Assembly (NCBI RefSeq): GCF_022761035.1
Contig: NZ_JAKWJP010000006.1
Coordinates: 248,001-312,000 of the forward strand
DNA length: 64,000 nt
Origin: Microbacterium sp. SS28
GTDB lineage: Bacteria > Actinomycetota > Actinomycetes > Actinomycetales > Microbacteriaceae
Direction: 5' to 3'
Under the pieces are notes generated by a model, which made no database searches, was not told the DNA's origin, and saw nothing but the letters and a program-made list of their open reading frames with translations. Below are positions 35,882-43,944 of this stretch, piece after piece (position 1 is the first letter of the stretch; every line of letters begins with the position of its first letter). Position numbers and translations under genes: made by a program.

Positions 35882-36322
35882 ATGGCATGGCGGAGGACTC
35901 GGGATGCTGCGCGCAAGGCGCGGCGACCTTCGCGTCACGGCCGCCACGGCCGCGAGGGGCGCAGCTCGGTCGTGAAGCCCCCTCTGCCCCCGCTCGACAC
36001 CCGCGCCGAGCGATTCGACCTCGCGGTCGGGACGGCGGCGGAGTTCCTGCGATCGTCGTGGGAGGAGCTTCGCGACGTCAGCTTCGAGATCGCCGACATG
36101 CCGGCCGCGACCGACGAGGACGGCATCCCGCGCTGGCACGTCCTCTCGCAGGAGAAGCGGATCGTCCTGTACCGCCTCCCCATCGAGCGGCTGAGCCATC
36201 TCCACCGCAACGACGACCTGCATCGCCGCATGATGATCGAGGGATGCGTCTTCCGCGCCGCCGCGGAGTACCTGGACCGCGATCCGTGGGACCTCGGCCC
36301 GGAGCGCTTCCGGTACTTTTGA
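35882..36322 (+). CDS. Zincin-like 'metallopeptidase family' protein without zinc site
   Basis: 146 residues. A basic disordered lead (1-35) and a compact domain starting RFDLAVGTAAEFLRSSWEEL, then WHVLSQEKRIVLYRLPIERL and LHRRMMIEGCVFRAAAEYLD RDPWDLGPERF. The strand-strand-helix order matches the small Zincin_1 family, where the helix carries HExxHxxG. Here the corresponding stretch reads IEGCVFRAAAEY: the Glu may remain but both histidines are gone, so protease activity is unlikely. It stands next to DUF3499 as in M. tuberculosis (Rv3258c/Rv3259). The start is fixed by the -10 box 6 nt upstream. Confidence 0.75.
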   Translation: MAWRRTRDAARKARRPSRHGRHGREGRSSVVKPPLPPLDTRAERFDLAVGTAAEFLRSSWEELRDVSFEIADMPAATDEDGIPRWHVLSQEKRIVLYRLPIERLSHLHRNDDLHRRMMIEGCVFRAAAEYLDRDPWDLGPERFRYF

Positions 36323-36413
36323 CGCGCCGCGGATCAATGCGAGCGAAGCCCGCGTTGATGCGCGGCGGGTCAAGGTTGAGTAGCCCGCCCGCAGGGCGCG
36401 CGTATCGAAACCC
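36323..36413 (+). repeat. 3'-end structured repeat, copy D (after zincin-like gene)
   Basis: Begins directly after the stop codon. Hairpin 1 is ATCAATGCG/CGCGTTGAT; hairpin 2 is CGCCC-GCA-GGGCG. It ends CGTATCGAAACCC, 17 bp before the end of the convergent gene. Confidence 0.85.
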
Positions 36414-36430
36414 GGCCCGGATCCGCCTGG

Positions 36431-37834
36431 CTACGGGTAGACCACGATCGGCTCGGCCGCCGTGTCGGCCGACCAGACGGGGAATCCGGCGAGGGCGCCC
36501 TCGCCCGTGAGTGACACGCCTGCGCGCACGGGCGCGCCATCGGCATCCAGCTCGTAGACGGTCTCGGGCCGCAGGCTGAAGCGCTCGGATCGTCCCGCGG
36601 GGACCGTGACGGTCGTCGAGCTCGTGCCGTCGACCGCGTCGACGGCGACCTCGACCGCGGCATCCGTCGGATTCATGACCGTGAGCGCGGGCGACGGTCC
36701 CGCGGGGGTCGCGAAGAGGCTCGGAACGGAGATGTCGGGCGCGGGCACGAACCACGCGAAGTCGGCGCCCTCGGCGAATCCGGTCGTCTGCCACAGGGCG
36801 CCCACGAGCGGCGCATCGGCCTCGATCTGCACGGTGTACTCCCGCGGGTCGAGCCCGCTCAGGTCGACGTCGACGGGCAGTCCGGCGCTCAGAGGGACGA
36901 CGATCGGCTCGGCGCCTGCCGCCGCGGTACCCGTGGGGAGCGCCGTGACGGAGGCTGTCGCGTCGGAGGAGGGCGAGAGGAGCCGCAGGACCGTCGGCGC
37001 TCCGATCGCGGGTCCGTCCGCCTCTACGACGGACACGCCGGGGATCACGAGACGCCGCTGGGGCGTCGCGATCGCGCCGACGACGTCGACGCCTCCCGCG
37101 ATCAGGGTGCGGGTGATGCTCGCCTGCAGCGCAGCCGTCACGGGCGCTCCCGTCGCCGTGACGCGGATGACGGGGCTCGCCTCGCCGAGCGCGAGACCCG
37201 CGATCGCGACGGCCTGCTGCGTGCCGGCCGGCACGACCAGCTTGCCCCCCGGGGGCACGACGGGTCCGTCGGTGCCGTACACCGTCAGTTCCACCGTCGC
37301 GGGCACTTCTCCGGGGTTGCCGAGCAGGAGGATGTCGGCCGACCCTGTCGTCGTGGCGCCGCCGACGATCCACGACTCCATGAGCGGCGGGCGGCACGCC
37401 GACGCGGCGTATCCCGAAAGGTCGGGGTCGCCGATCTGCGACGAGCCGGAGGCCGCGACATCCGTCCGCGTCCGTCCGTCGGGCTCAGCCGTGTAGACCG
37501 GCACGAACGAACCGGGCGTCGCCGAGAGGAGGTCCGACTCGACGAGCGGCGGCGATCCTTCGCGCACGCCTGCCGTGACCTCCTGCGTCGCGGAGACCGA
37601 GATCGCCTGCGCTGCCGCGGCATCGCGCCCGAGCGCGAGGAGCGATCCCGAGCAGCCCAGGATGCTCGCCTCGGGTGCCGGCGTCGCGACGATCTCGACG
37701 GGCTCGCGCGTGAGCGTCGGCCACGGTACGACGATCCCCGTCACGACGGCGACGACGAATCCCGCCGCCACGAGGGTGCCCGCGAGCATGCGCGCGCCCG
37801 TCGTGGCCCAGCGGAAGGGTCTCCGGTCGCTCAT
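36431..37834 (-). CDS. Secreted/anchored DUF5719-type protein
   Basis: 467 residues. One N-terminal membrane helix (about 14-38, RMLAGTLVAAGFVVAVVTGI), then an entirely extracytoplasmic, beta-rich, Ala/Val/Thr-rich part with repeated sandwich-like units (ILLLGNPGEVPATVELTVYG; ALTVMNPTDAAVEVAVDAVD; both end in NP-x-x-x-x-V). The protein resembles the actinobacterial DUF5719 family that is coded beside the large family-2 glycosyltransferase of the whiB2 locus. Its ATG overlaps the stop of that gene (ATGA), so both may act together at the membrane surface. No enzyme motif was seen. Confidence 0.7.
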   Translation of the reverse strand: MSDRRPFRWATTGARMLAGTLVAAGFVVAVVTGIVVPWPTLTREPVEIVATPAPEASILGCSGSLLALGRDAAAAQAISVSATQEVTAGVREGSPPLVESDLLSATPGSFVPVYTAEPDGRTRTDVAASGSSQIGDPDLSGYAASACRPPLMESWIVGGATTTGSADILLLGNPGEVPATVELTVYGTDGPVVPPGGKLVVPAGTQQAVAIAGLALGEASPVIRVTATGAPVTAALQASITRTLIAGGVDVVGAIATPQRRLVIPGVSVVEADGPAIGAPTVLRLLSPSSDATASVTALPTGTAAAGAEPIVVPLSAGLPVDVDLSGLDPREYTVQIEADAPLVGALWQTTGFAEGADFAWFVPAPDISVPSLFATPAGPSPALTVMNPTDAAVEVAVDAVDGTSSTTVTVPAGRSERFSLRPETVYELDADGAPVRAGVSLTGEGALAGFPVWSADTAAEPIVVYP

Positions 37835-40674
37835 CGTCCCTCGCTCCAGTACGGCCCGACGACGCGGGGCGTGCGCTGCGCGGCGCGACGCGCGGCCGCC
37901 GTCGGCAGCGCGAGCAGCAGGGCGACGACAAAGGCCGCAAGCTGTCCGAGCGCGATGCTCCGCGTGAGACCCGGATCGGAGGCCTCAGCGCGCGGCGCGA
38001 GCGGAACGATGACGCGCCACAGGGTGCCCTTGGGCGTGTCGCCGACGGCGTCGAGCCCGTCCCGCTGGTCGAGCGCCGTCTGCGCAGAGAGCCCGAAGGC
38101 GCGGGCGGCATCGGATTCGGGCGCGGCGGCCGGCGCGAGCAGGACGAAGCCGATGCCCTCCGCGGCGACGCCGGCGACGGCATCCCCCGCGGATCCCGTG
38201 ATGAGATCCGCCGACAGGTTGGCGACGGTGCGGTCGGCGGCGGTCGCCTCGGTCTGCGTCGAGACGATCGTCGCCTGCCCCCCGAGCGTCTCGCTGCCGC
38301 CCCACACAACCTCGGCAGCGACGCCGCCGCCGTTCTGCGGCGTGAGGACGAGCGTCCCGACATCGGGGTCGTCACGGCCTTCGGCGGCGACGTAGGCGGG
38401 CAGGGTGCTGTCGGGGCCGTTGGTCAGGAACGTCTCGCCGCGCGACGACGCCGTGAGCCCCGGCACCGCCAGCAGGCCCACAGCCGCGACGACGCCGAGC
38501 GCAACGAGGGTCCGCACGACAGCGAGCCGCGGGGCGAGGCCTGAGTCGAGTGCGACGAGCGCGCCTCCGAGCGCGCCGAGCCACGCAAGGCTCACGCCCG
38601 CGCCGGGCCAGATCGATACGGTCGCCGATTCCGCGAAGGCGACCGCGATGCCCGCCGCCGCGAACGCCGTCGCGATGCCGGTCGCCGCGACGATGAGCAG
38701 CACGACGCCCGCGGCCCAGCGCTGCGTCACGGCGGCGACGAGCGCGAGCACCGCGATCGGCGCGCACAGGAGCGGCACCCACCACGTCGGCGCCTCGGGT
38801 CCGAGCAGCGACTGCCATCCGCCCGGGTCGGTCGTGGGGAATCCCGCCGCGAGGAGCGCGCGACCCGCGACGTCGGGAGCGACCTGGGGCCCCGCCCATA
38901 CGACGCCGGGGTCCGAGGCGAGCGCCCACAGATCGCCGCCGACCACTTGATGCCAGACGAGCGGCGCGGCGAGCGCCGCCGCCGGCACGAGCACCCACAC
39001 GAGCTGCGCGATGCCGCGGCCCGCGCGCCGGGCGACAGTGATCGCGAGGGCGACGACCCACAGCACGATGAGGGCGGGGGCGAGGGAGGGAGCGCACGCG
39101 ACGACCGCCGCGAAGAGGACGGATGCCGCTCCCGCCGCGACCCACGAGCGGTGCGCCGCCGCTCCCGCGTAGAAGAGCCACGGCAGCAGGAGGTGCGCGA
39201 GGACCGCCGTCGGCCGCCCCAGCACGAGCGCCGCGAGGAACGTCGGCGCGAGCGCCCACACCGCCCCGCCCGCGATGCGCAGCATCGATCGCTCTGTGAC
39301 GCGCGTCGCCGCGAACCACCCGCCGAGTGCCGCGAGCGGAAGCGCGAGGACCCACACGAGGACGAGCGCGCGCGAGGGCTCGGCGGGCCACAGCGAGCCG
39401 ACGACCGCGACGACGGCCGCGAACGGGTCGGCGGGACCCGTCTCATCGAGACCGAGGGCGCGCTGCCCGTAGAGGGTGTCGGCCCACAGCTGGCCGACGA
39501 CCTCGCGCAGCGGCTGCAGGGCGCCGCCGCCGAGCACGTTCCATGCGAGGAGCGCGGGGAACGCCGCGACCGACGCCACGAGGGCCGCGAGCACGAGCCA
39601 AGCGCCGCCGCCGGAGAAGAACCGCAGCTCGGTGCGCCGCGCGTCGCCCAGATGCTCGTGGTCGTCGTCGAGGCGCTCGCGCAGCGCGGCGCGCGTCACG
39701 CGCAGCGGCGCGAGCTGCGTCCACGAGACGCTCCGCGTGCGGCGGATGCGCCCGCGCGATCGGGCGATCGCGCCGAGACGGACCGCCGCGAGCGCCGCGG
39801 CCGCCCACTCCGGCGCGATGAGGCCCGGCTGCTTGCCGACCAGGAGCACGATCGTGCGCCAGACGGCGAGCGGCAGGAGCGCGAGCCACAGGAAGGGCAC
39901 GGCGATCGGGTGCGCGTAGGCGAGGCGGCGATGCAGCTGGGCCGTGCGCTCGGCGACGGCGCGCTGCATGCGGCGAGCGCGCGTGACGGGGGCGGTGGGC
40001 CCGGCGACCCCGTCACCCGACACCGCGACGAGCGCCGTCGGCACGAGGGCGATGCGCGATCCCGCGAGTCGTGCGCGCACGCCGAGGTCGAGGCCTTCGT
40101 CGGCTCCGCGCATCCCGCGGTCGAGGCCCTCGAGTCTGCGCCACTCGTCGGTGCGGATCAGGATGCCGCGCACGTCCGTGCCGAGGACGTCCTCCCGCAC
40201 GTCGTGCTGGCCTTGGTCGAGCTCGCCATCCGCGAGTCCGACGGTCCGGCCGAGGCGTGTCATGCTCACGCCGAGCGAGACGATCGCGGAGCGGTCGTCG
40301 GCCCGCACGAGCTTCGGCGCGACGAAGGCGACGGAGGGTGCGAGCTCGAGCGCGCCCGCGAGCTTCGCAAGGGCGTCCGCCTCGGGGGTCGTGTCCTGCG
40401 CGAGCAGCCACACGGAGTCCCCCGCGAGGCGCCGCGTCGCGATCGCCGTCGCCTCGGCGAAGCGAGTGCGCGCCGGCGCCGTGATGACCGATTCAGCGGG
40501 GGCGGATGCCGCGACCTCGGCGACGATCTCGTCCTCGCCGCATACGACGATCGTCAGGTCGTCGATGGGACGTGTCTGGGCGGCGAGCGCCGCGAGAGTC
40601 CTGCGAAGGTGGAACGCGGCTGGCGTGCGCCCATCGGGGCGCACGACGAGGATCGCATGAACTCGGCCGGGCAT
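37831..40674 (-). CDS. Large membrane glycosyltransferase (GT2 plus membrane domain)
   Basis: 947 residues. Residues 1-260 are a GT-A family 2 domain (LRRTLAALAAQTRPIDDLTI; SVWLLAQDTTPEADALAKLA, where the usual DxD is DTTPEAD; DRGMRGADEGLDLGVRARLA). It is followed by about twelve membrane helices (270-780) and an extracytoplasmic C-terminal part. The layout matches large actinobacterial glycosyltransferases encoded just before whiB2 in this neighbourhood. It could transfer a sugar to a lipid or wall glycan on the outside. The last membrane helix lies near 920-940. It is coupled to the DUF5719-like gene. Confidence 0.8.
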   Translation of the reverse strand: MPGRVHAILVVRPDGRTPAAFHLRRTLAALAAQTRPIDDLTIVVCGEDEIVAEVAASAPAESVITAPARTRFAEATAIATRRLAGDSVWLLAQDTTPEADALAKLAGALELAPSVAFVAPKLVRADDRSAIVSLGVSMTRLGRTVGLADGELDQGQHDVREDVLGTDVRGILIRTDEWRRLEGLDRGMRGADEGLDLGVRARLAGSRIALVPTALVAVSGDGVAGPTAPVTRARRMQRAVAERTAQLHRRLAYAHPIAVPFLWLALLPLAVWRTIVLLVGKQPGLIAPEWAAAALAAVRLGAIARSRGRIRRTRSVSWTQLAPLRVTRAALRERLDDDHEHLGDARRTELRFFSGGGAWLVLAALVASVAAFPALLAWNVLGGGALQPLREVVGQLWADTLYGQRALGLDETGPADPFAAVVAVVGSLWPAEPSRALVLVWVLALPLAALGGWFAATRVTERSMLRIAGGAVWALAPTFLAALVLGRPTAVLAHLLLPWLFYAGAAAHRSWVAAGAASVLFAAVVACAPSLAPALIVLWVVALAITVARRAGRGIAQLVWVLVPAAALAAPLVWHQVVGGDLWALASDPGVVWAGPQVAPDVAGRALLAAGFPTTDPGGWQSLLGPEAPTWWVPLLCAPIAVLALVAAVTQRWAAGVVLLIVAATGIATAFAAAGIAVAFAESATVSIWPGAGVSLAWLGALGGALVALDSGLAPRLAVVRTLVALGVVAAVGLLAVPGLTASSRGETFLTNGPDSTLPAYVAAEGRDDPDVGTLVLTPQNGGGVAAEVVWGGSETLGGQATIVSTQTEATAADRTVANLSADLITGSAGDAVAGVAAEGIGFVLLAPAAAPESDAARAFGLSAQTALDQRDGLDAVGDTPKGTLWRVIVPLAPRAEASDPGLTRSIALGQLAAFVVALLLALPTAAARRAAQRTPRVVGPYWSEGR

Positions 40675-40754
40675 GACGTCGTCAGCCTAGGCGGGCGGCA
40701 TCCGTCGACCCGGGCGCACGCGCCGCGTGCGCCCGATCGCGGACGTCGCGCGAC

Positions 40755-41081
40755 TCAGCTCGCGCGCCGCTTGAGCTTGCGCCGCTCGCGCTCGCTCAGG
40801 CCGCCCCAGATCCCGAAGCGCTCGTCGTTCTGCAGCGCGTACTCGAGGCACTCGTCGCGCACGTCGCACGTCGTGCAGACGCGCTTCGCGTCACGCGTCG
40901 AGCCGCCCTTCTCCGGAAAGAAGGCCTCGGGATCGGTCTGCGCGCACAGCGCATCCGTCTGCCATCCGAGCGGATTCTCGACATCTGTCTCGACTGGCCG
41001 ACGAACCCCCGGAACGCCCAGATGGACCGGATCGACGAACCAATTGTCGGGAACGCCGGAACGGTACTGTGAGCCCGCCAT
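40755..41081 (-). CDS. whiB2: WhiB2-type iron-sulphur regulator (WhmD)
   Basis: 108 residues. Cluster cysteines are seen as DALCAQTDPEAFFPEKGGST, KRVCTTCDVRDECLEYAL, followed by RFGIWGGLSERERRKLKRRAS. This is nearly identical to mycobacterial WhiB2/WhmD, needed for septum formation and division. The N-terminal 37 residues are variable. ATG 41081 has GGGAG 8 nt upstream. It has a clear promoter with a palindromic operator (41131-41159), so it is transcribed apart from manA. Confidence 0.95.
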   Translation of the reverse strand: MAGSQYRSGVPDNWFVDPVHLGVPGVRRPVETDVENPLGWQTDALCAQTDPEAFFPEKGGSTRDAKRVCTTCDVRDECLEYALQNDERFGIWGGLSERERRKLKRRAS

Positions 41082-41112
41082 CTCGTTCTCCCACCTGTGA
41101 ACCCCCCACGCT

Positions 41113-41169
41113 GGTTCGCGTGTACGAGCAATTACACCCGTGTAATTCGCCCCGGTCAAGTCGCGAACC
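41113..41169 (-). promoter_or_regulatory. whiB2 promoter with nested dyads
   Basis: On the minus strand TTGACC (41159-41154), 17-nt spacer, TGTAAT (41136-41131): a near-ideal promoter. Within it lies a perfect palindrome ATTACAC-CC-GTGTAAT (41131-41146) covering the -10 box. Both are flanked by GGTTCGCG (41113-41120) and CGCGAACC (41162-41169), a second, outer dyad. Confidence 0.75.
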
Positions 41170-41297
41170 ATAAAGCCTCAGGCGGCCCTTGAGGGTTCAC
41201 GACGCGCCGACGGCGTGTCACGCGCGGATAACGCCTGGCCGGCACACGGACCGCGCCGAGCGTGCACGCAGGCGCGGCACAGCCGTACGGGGCGTGC

Positions 41298-41315
41298 GGG
41301 GCGCCTCAGCGCCCC
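41298..41315 (-). terminator. Hairpin at the end of manA
   Basis: GGGGCGC-CTCA-GCGCCCC, a 7-bp perfect stem whose loop holds the manA stop codon. Confidence 0.5.
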
Positions 41316-42466
41316 GGCGTCGCGACGAAGAGGTCGCCCGTCCCGCGGGCTCGGAGCGTCCCCTCGTCGGGCGTCACGAGCACCGCGCGGCCCGGGATGA
41401 GGATCTCGCGGGCACCCGTCGCGGCTCCCTCGATCTCGACCTCGCCCGCCGTCACGAGGGCGATCGCGACGCCGTCGAGTGCGACATCCGTCCCCGTACC
41501 CGGCGTCGAGGCGTGCAGGAGCGCGAAGTCCGCGATGCCCTCCGCCGCGAACCGCTCGATGCCGCCCGCGAGGACGGCGGGACGCAGCACGGGCGCGGGG
41601 CCGGGCGTCGAGTCGAGCACCGAGAGAAGCTCGGGGACGTCGATGTGCTTGGGCGTGAGACCCCCGCGCAGGACGTTGTCGCTCGCCGCCATGAGCTCGA
41701 CGCCCAGCCCCGCGACGTACGCGTGCAGCACACCTGCCGGCACGAAGACGGCCTCGCCCCGGCGCAGCTCGACGAGGTTCATGAGCAGCGCCACGACGAC
41801 GCCGGGGTCGCCCGGATACGCGTCGTCGAGGTGACGCGACAGGGCGAGCTCCGCGGCGAACTCCTCGCTCTCGGCGGATGCCGCCGCCCCGATGAGGGCC
41901 GCCACCTCGGCCTGCGCGGTGCCCGAGAGCAGCCACGCGATCGTGTCGCGCAGCGAGGCTGCGGCATCCGTCCCCGCCAGTCGTGCGGTGAGCGGCTCAC
42001 CCGCCGCGCCGAGCGTCGCGACGAGTCGTCGCGTCGCTTCGAGGTCGCGCAGCCCCGCGAGCGCCGTGAAGGTCTCGCTGACGGCGACGATGAGCTCGGG
42101 CTTGTGGTTGTCGTCGCGGTACGTGCGCTCGGCGGCGTCGCGCGGGATGCCGGCGGCCTCCTCGCGTGCGAACCCCTCCTCCGCCTGGGCCTTCGACGGG
42201 TGCGCCTGGATCGAGAGGGGGGATGCCGCCGCCAGCACCTTGAGCAGATACGGGAGGCGCGCCGGCGCGCCCGTGCCGGCGCCCTCGTCGGCGAGCCACT
42301 CGCCGAGCCCGCGCCCGTCGGGGACGACGGCGGGATCGGCGGGGTGGTCGCCGTACCAGACCTCCGCTTCGGGACGCCCGTTCGGTGTGCGCCCTTCCAG
42401 CTCGGCGATGAGGGTCGTGGACCCCCAGGCGTAGTCGCGCGGCTCGTTGATGAGAGGTACCAGCAT
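41306..42466 (-). CDS. manA: Mannose-6-phosphate isomerase
   Basis: 386 residues, type I zinc-dependent enzyme that interconverts fructose-6-phosphate and mannose-6-phosphate, the entry to GDP-mannose. Zinc ligands are seen in LSIQAHPSKAQAEEGF (Gln, His), NHKPELIVAV (Glu) and VFVPAGVLHAYVAGLG (His). The usual start MLVPLINEPRDYAWGSTTLI is present. The ATG lies 6 nt after TAGGCT. It is part of the conserved whiB2-manA neighbourhood and also feeds the gmd/fcl genes 13-16 kb further on. Confidence 0.95.
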   Translation of the reverse strand: MLVPLINEPRDYAWGSTTLIAELEGRTPNGRPEAEVWYGDHPADPAVVPDGRGLGEWLADEGAGTGAPARLPYLLKVLAAASPLSIQAHPSKAQAEEGFAREEAAGIPRDAAERTYRDDNHKPELIVAVSETFTALAGLRDLEATRRLVATLGAAGEPLTARLAGTDAAASLRDTIAWLLSGTAQAEVAALIGAAASAESEEFAAELALSRHLDDAYPGDPGVVVALLMNLVELRRGEAVFVPAGVLHAYVAGLGVELMAASDNVLRGGLTPKHIDVPELLSVLDSTPGPAPVLRPAVLAGGIERFAAEGIADFALLHASTPGTGTDVALDGVAIALVTAGEVEIEGAATGAREILIPGRAVLVTPDEGTLRARGTGDLFVATPGR

Positions 42467-42472
42467 GGCTCC

Positions 42473-42478
42473 AGCCTA
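42473..42478 (-). promoter_or_regulatory. Leaderless promoter of manA
   Basis: TAGGCT on the minus strand, 6 nt before ATG at 42466. Confidence 0.65.
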
Positions 42479-42540
42479 TTCACGCGCACGAGGGTGGCTC
42501 TCACGGCCGCGGAGGTGCCTCGCGGTACCCTGATGACACG

Positions 42541-43944
42541 ATGGCGGTCCACTCGAAGCACCCCGCGTCGGCACCGCCGGCAGCGCCCGTCCGAGAGACG
42601 ACGGGGCACCTCATGCTGCGCGCATGGTGCGTCTTCGTGCTGTTCCAGGCACTCGCGGGAACCGCCCTCGTGCACGCGTTCGACGAAAGCGGCGCCGCCG
42701 CCATCGCGATCGGCAGCGCGGGGTTCTCGCTGCTGCTGTGGTTCATCGTCCGCCCGCAGGTGCAGTGGCGGCGCCTCCCCGAGTTCGCGCTCGCCTACGT
42801 GCTGTGGGCGGGCCTCTCGATCTTCTGGTCGGCGTGGCCGCAGACGACCGCGCTGACGCTCCTGCTGCTCGGCATCACGACGGTGCAGGCACTGTTCGTC
42901 GGGAGCGTCCTCACGTGGCGCGAGCTCGTGCGCGCGATCGCGTCGGGCCTCAAGTGGGTCATCGCCCTCTCGGTCGTGTTCGAGCTGTTCGTCTCGATCT
43001 TCATCCAGCACGCTGTCATGCCGGGCTTCGCGCCCGTCCCCGAGGGCGATGTCGACCCCATCGTGTACTGGTCGCGCAACAACCTCTTCGACGGTGGGCG
43101 CATCCAGGGCATCGTCGGCAACGCCAACCTGCTGGGACCGCTGTGCCTCCTCGCGATCATCGTCTTCGCGATCCGCATCGCCGCCGGCGCACCCCGTCGC
43201 GTGCTTCTCTACATCTGGATCGGTGTCGCGACCTACCTGCTCATCCGCGCGGGCTCCGTGACGACCTACCTCGCGGCCGCCGGCGTCGCCGTCGTGCTCG
43301 CCACGATCCTCCTCATGCGCCGGGCCAAGCGGCCGGGGCAGCGCACGCCGTACTACATCGGCTACGCCGTGATCGGGCTCGGCGGCGCCGCCGCGCTGTG
43401 GCTCCTGCACGATCGGATCTTCGAAGCCCTCGGCCGCGGATCCGACCTCACGGGACGCACCGATATCTGGGCGACCGTCCTCGAGAAGGCGAACGAGCGG
43501 CCCTGGACCGGATGGGGCTTCGCGACGCCTTGGAACCCGAGCGACCCCGCCTTCGACGGCTGGATCATCGATCACGGCCAGACGGTCATGCAGGCCCACA
43601 ACATGTGGATCGACGTCTATCTGCAGCTCGGCATCATCGGCATCGTCCTCATCGCGCTCACGTATCTCGCGTTCGTCTGGCGGGCCTGGTTCTTCGCCGT
43701 CGATCGTCCGCAGTGGGACCTCCGCGCCGACCGCCCCTACTCGTCGATGACGCTGCTTCCCTCGCTCGTGGGCGCGATCCTCCTCGTGCAGGGCTTCTCG
43801 GAGTCGGGCCCGCTGCTGCTGTGGGGCTGGATGTTCGTCGTCATGTTCAGCTTCAAGATCAAGCAGTCACCGCACATCGGCGAAGGCCCCGCCGAGCAGA
43901 CCCTCGCGATCGAGCGCGGGGAGCTCACCCGAGAGGCGACGTGA
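42541..43944 (+). CDS. O-antigen-ligase-like membrane protein 1
   Basis: 467 residues with about eleven membrane helices between residues 25 and 445 and one large outside loop near 290-350 carrying GRTDIWATVLEKANERPWTG and HNMWIDVYLQLGIIG, the Wzy_C/WaaL hallmark (conserved Arg, and His in the HN motif). Such proteins join or polymerise lipid-linked glycans outside the membrane. The opening helices follow an Ala/Pro-rich lead. It is coupled by ATGA-type overlap to a second ligase-like gene and starts the surface polysaccharide region. TACCCT 9 nt before ATG may be its -10 box. Confidence 0.85.
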   Translation: MAVHSKHPASAPPAAPVRETTGHLMLRAWCVFVLFQALAGTALVHAFDESGAAAIAIGSAGFSLLLWFIVRPQVQWRRLPEFALAYVLWAGLSIFWSAWPQTTALTLLLLGITTVQALFVGSVLTWRELVRAIASGLKWVIALSVVFELFVSIFIQHAVMPGFAPVPEGDVDPIVYWSRNNLFDGGRIQGIVGNANLLGPLCLLAIIVFAIRIAAGAPRRVLLYIWIGVATYLLIRAGSVTTYLAAAGVAVVLATILLMRRAKRPGQRTPYYIGYAVIGLGGAAALWLLHDRIFEALGRGSDLTGRTDIWATVLEKANERPWTGWGFATPWNPSDPAFDGWIIDHGQTVMQAHNMWIDVYLQLGIIGIVLIALTYLAFVWRAWFFAVDRPQWDLRADRPYSSMTLLPSLVGAILLVQGFSESGPLLLWGWMFVVMFSFKIKQSPHIGEGPAEQTLAIERGELTREAT

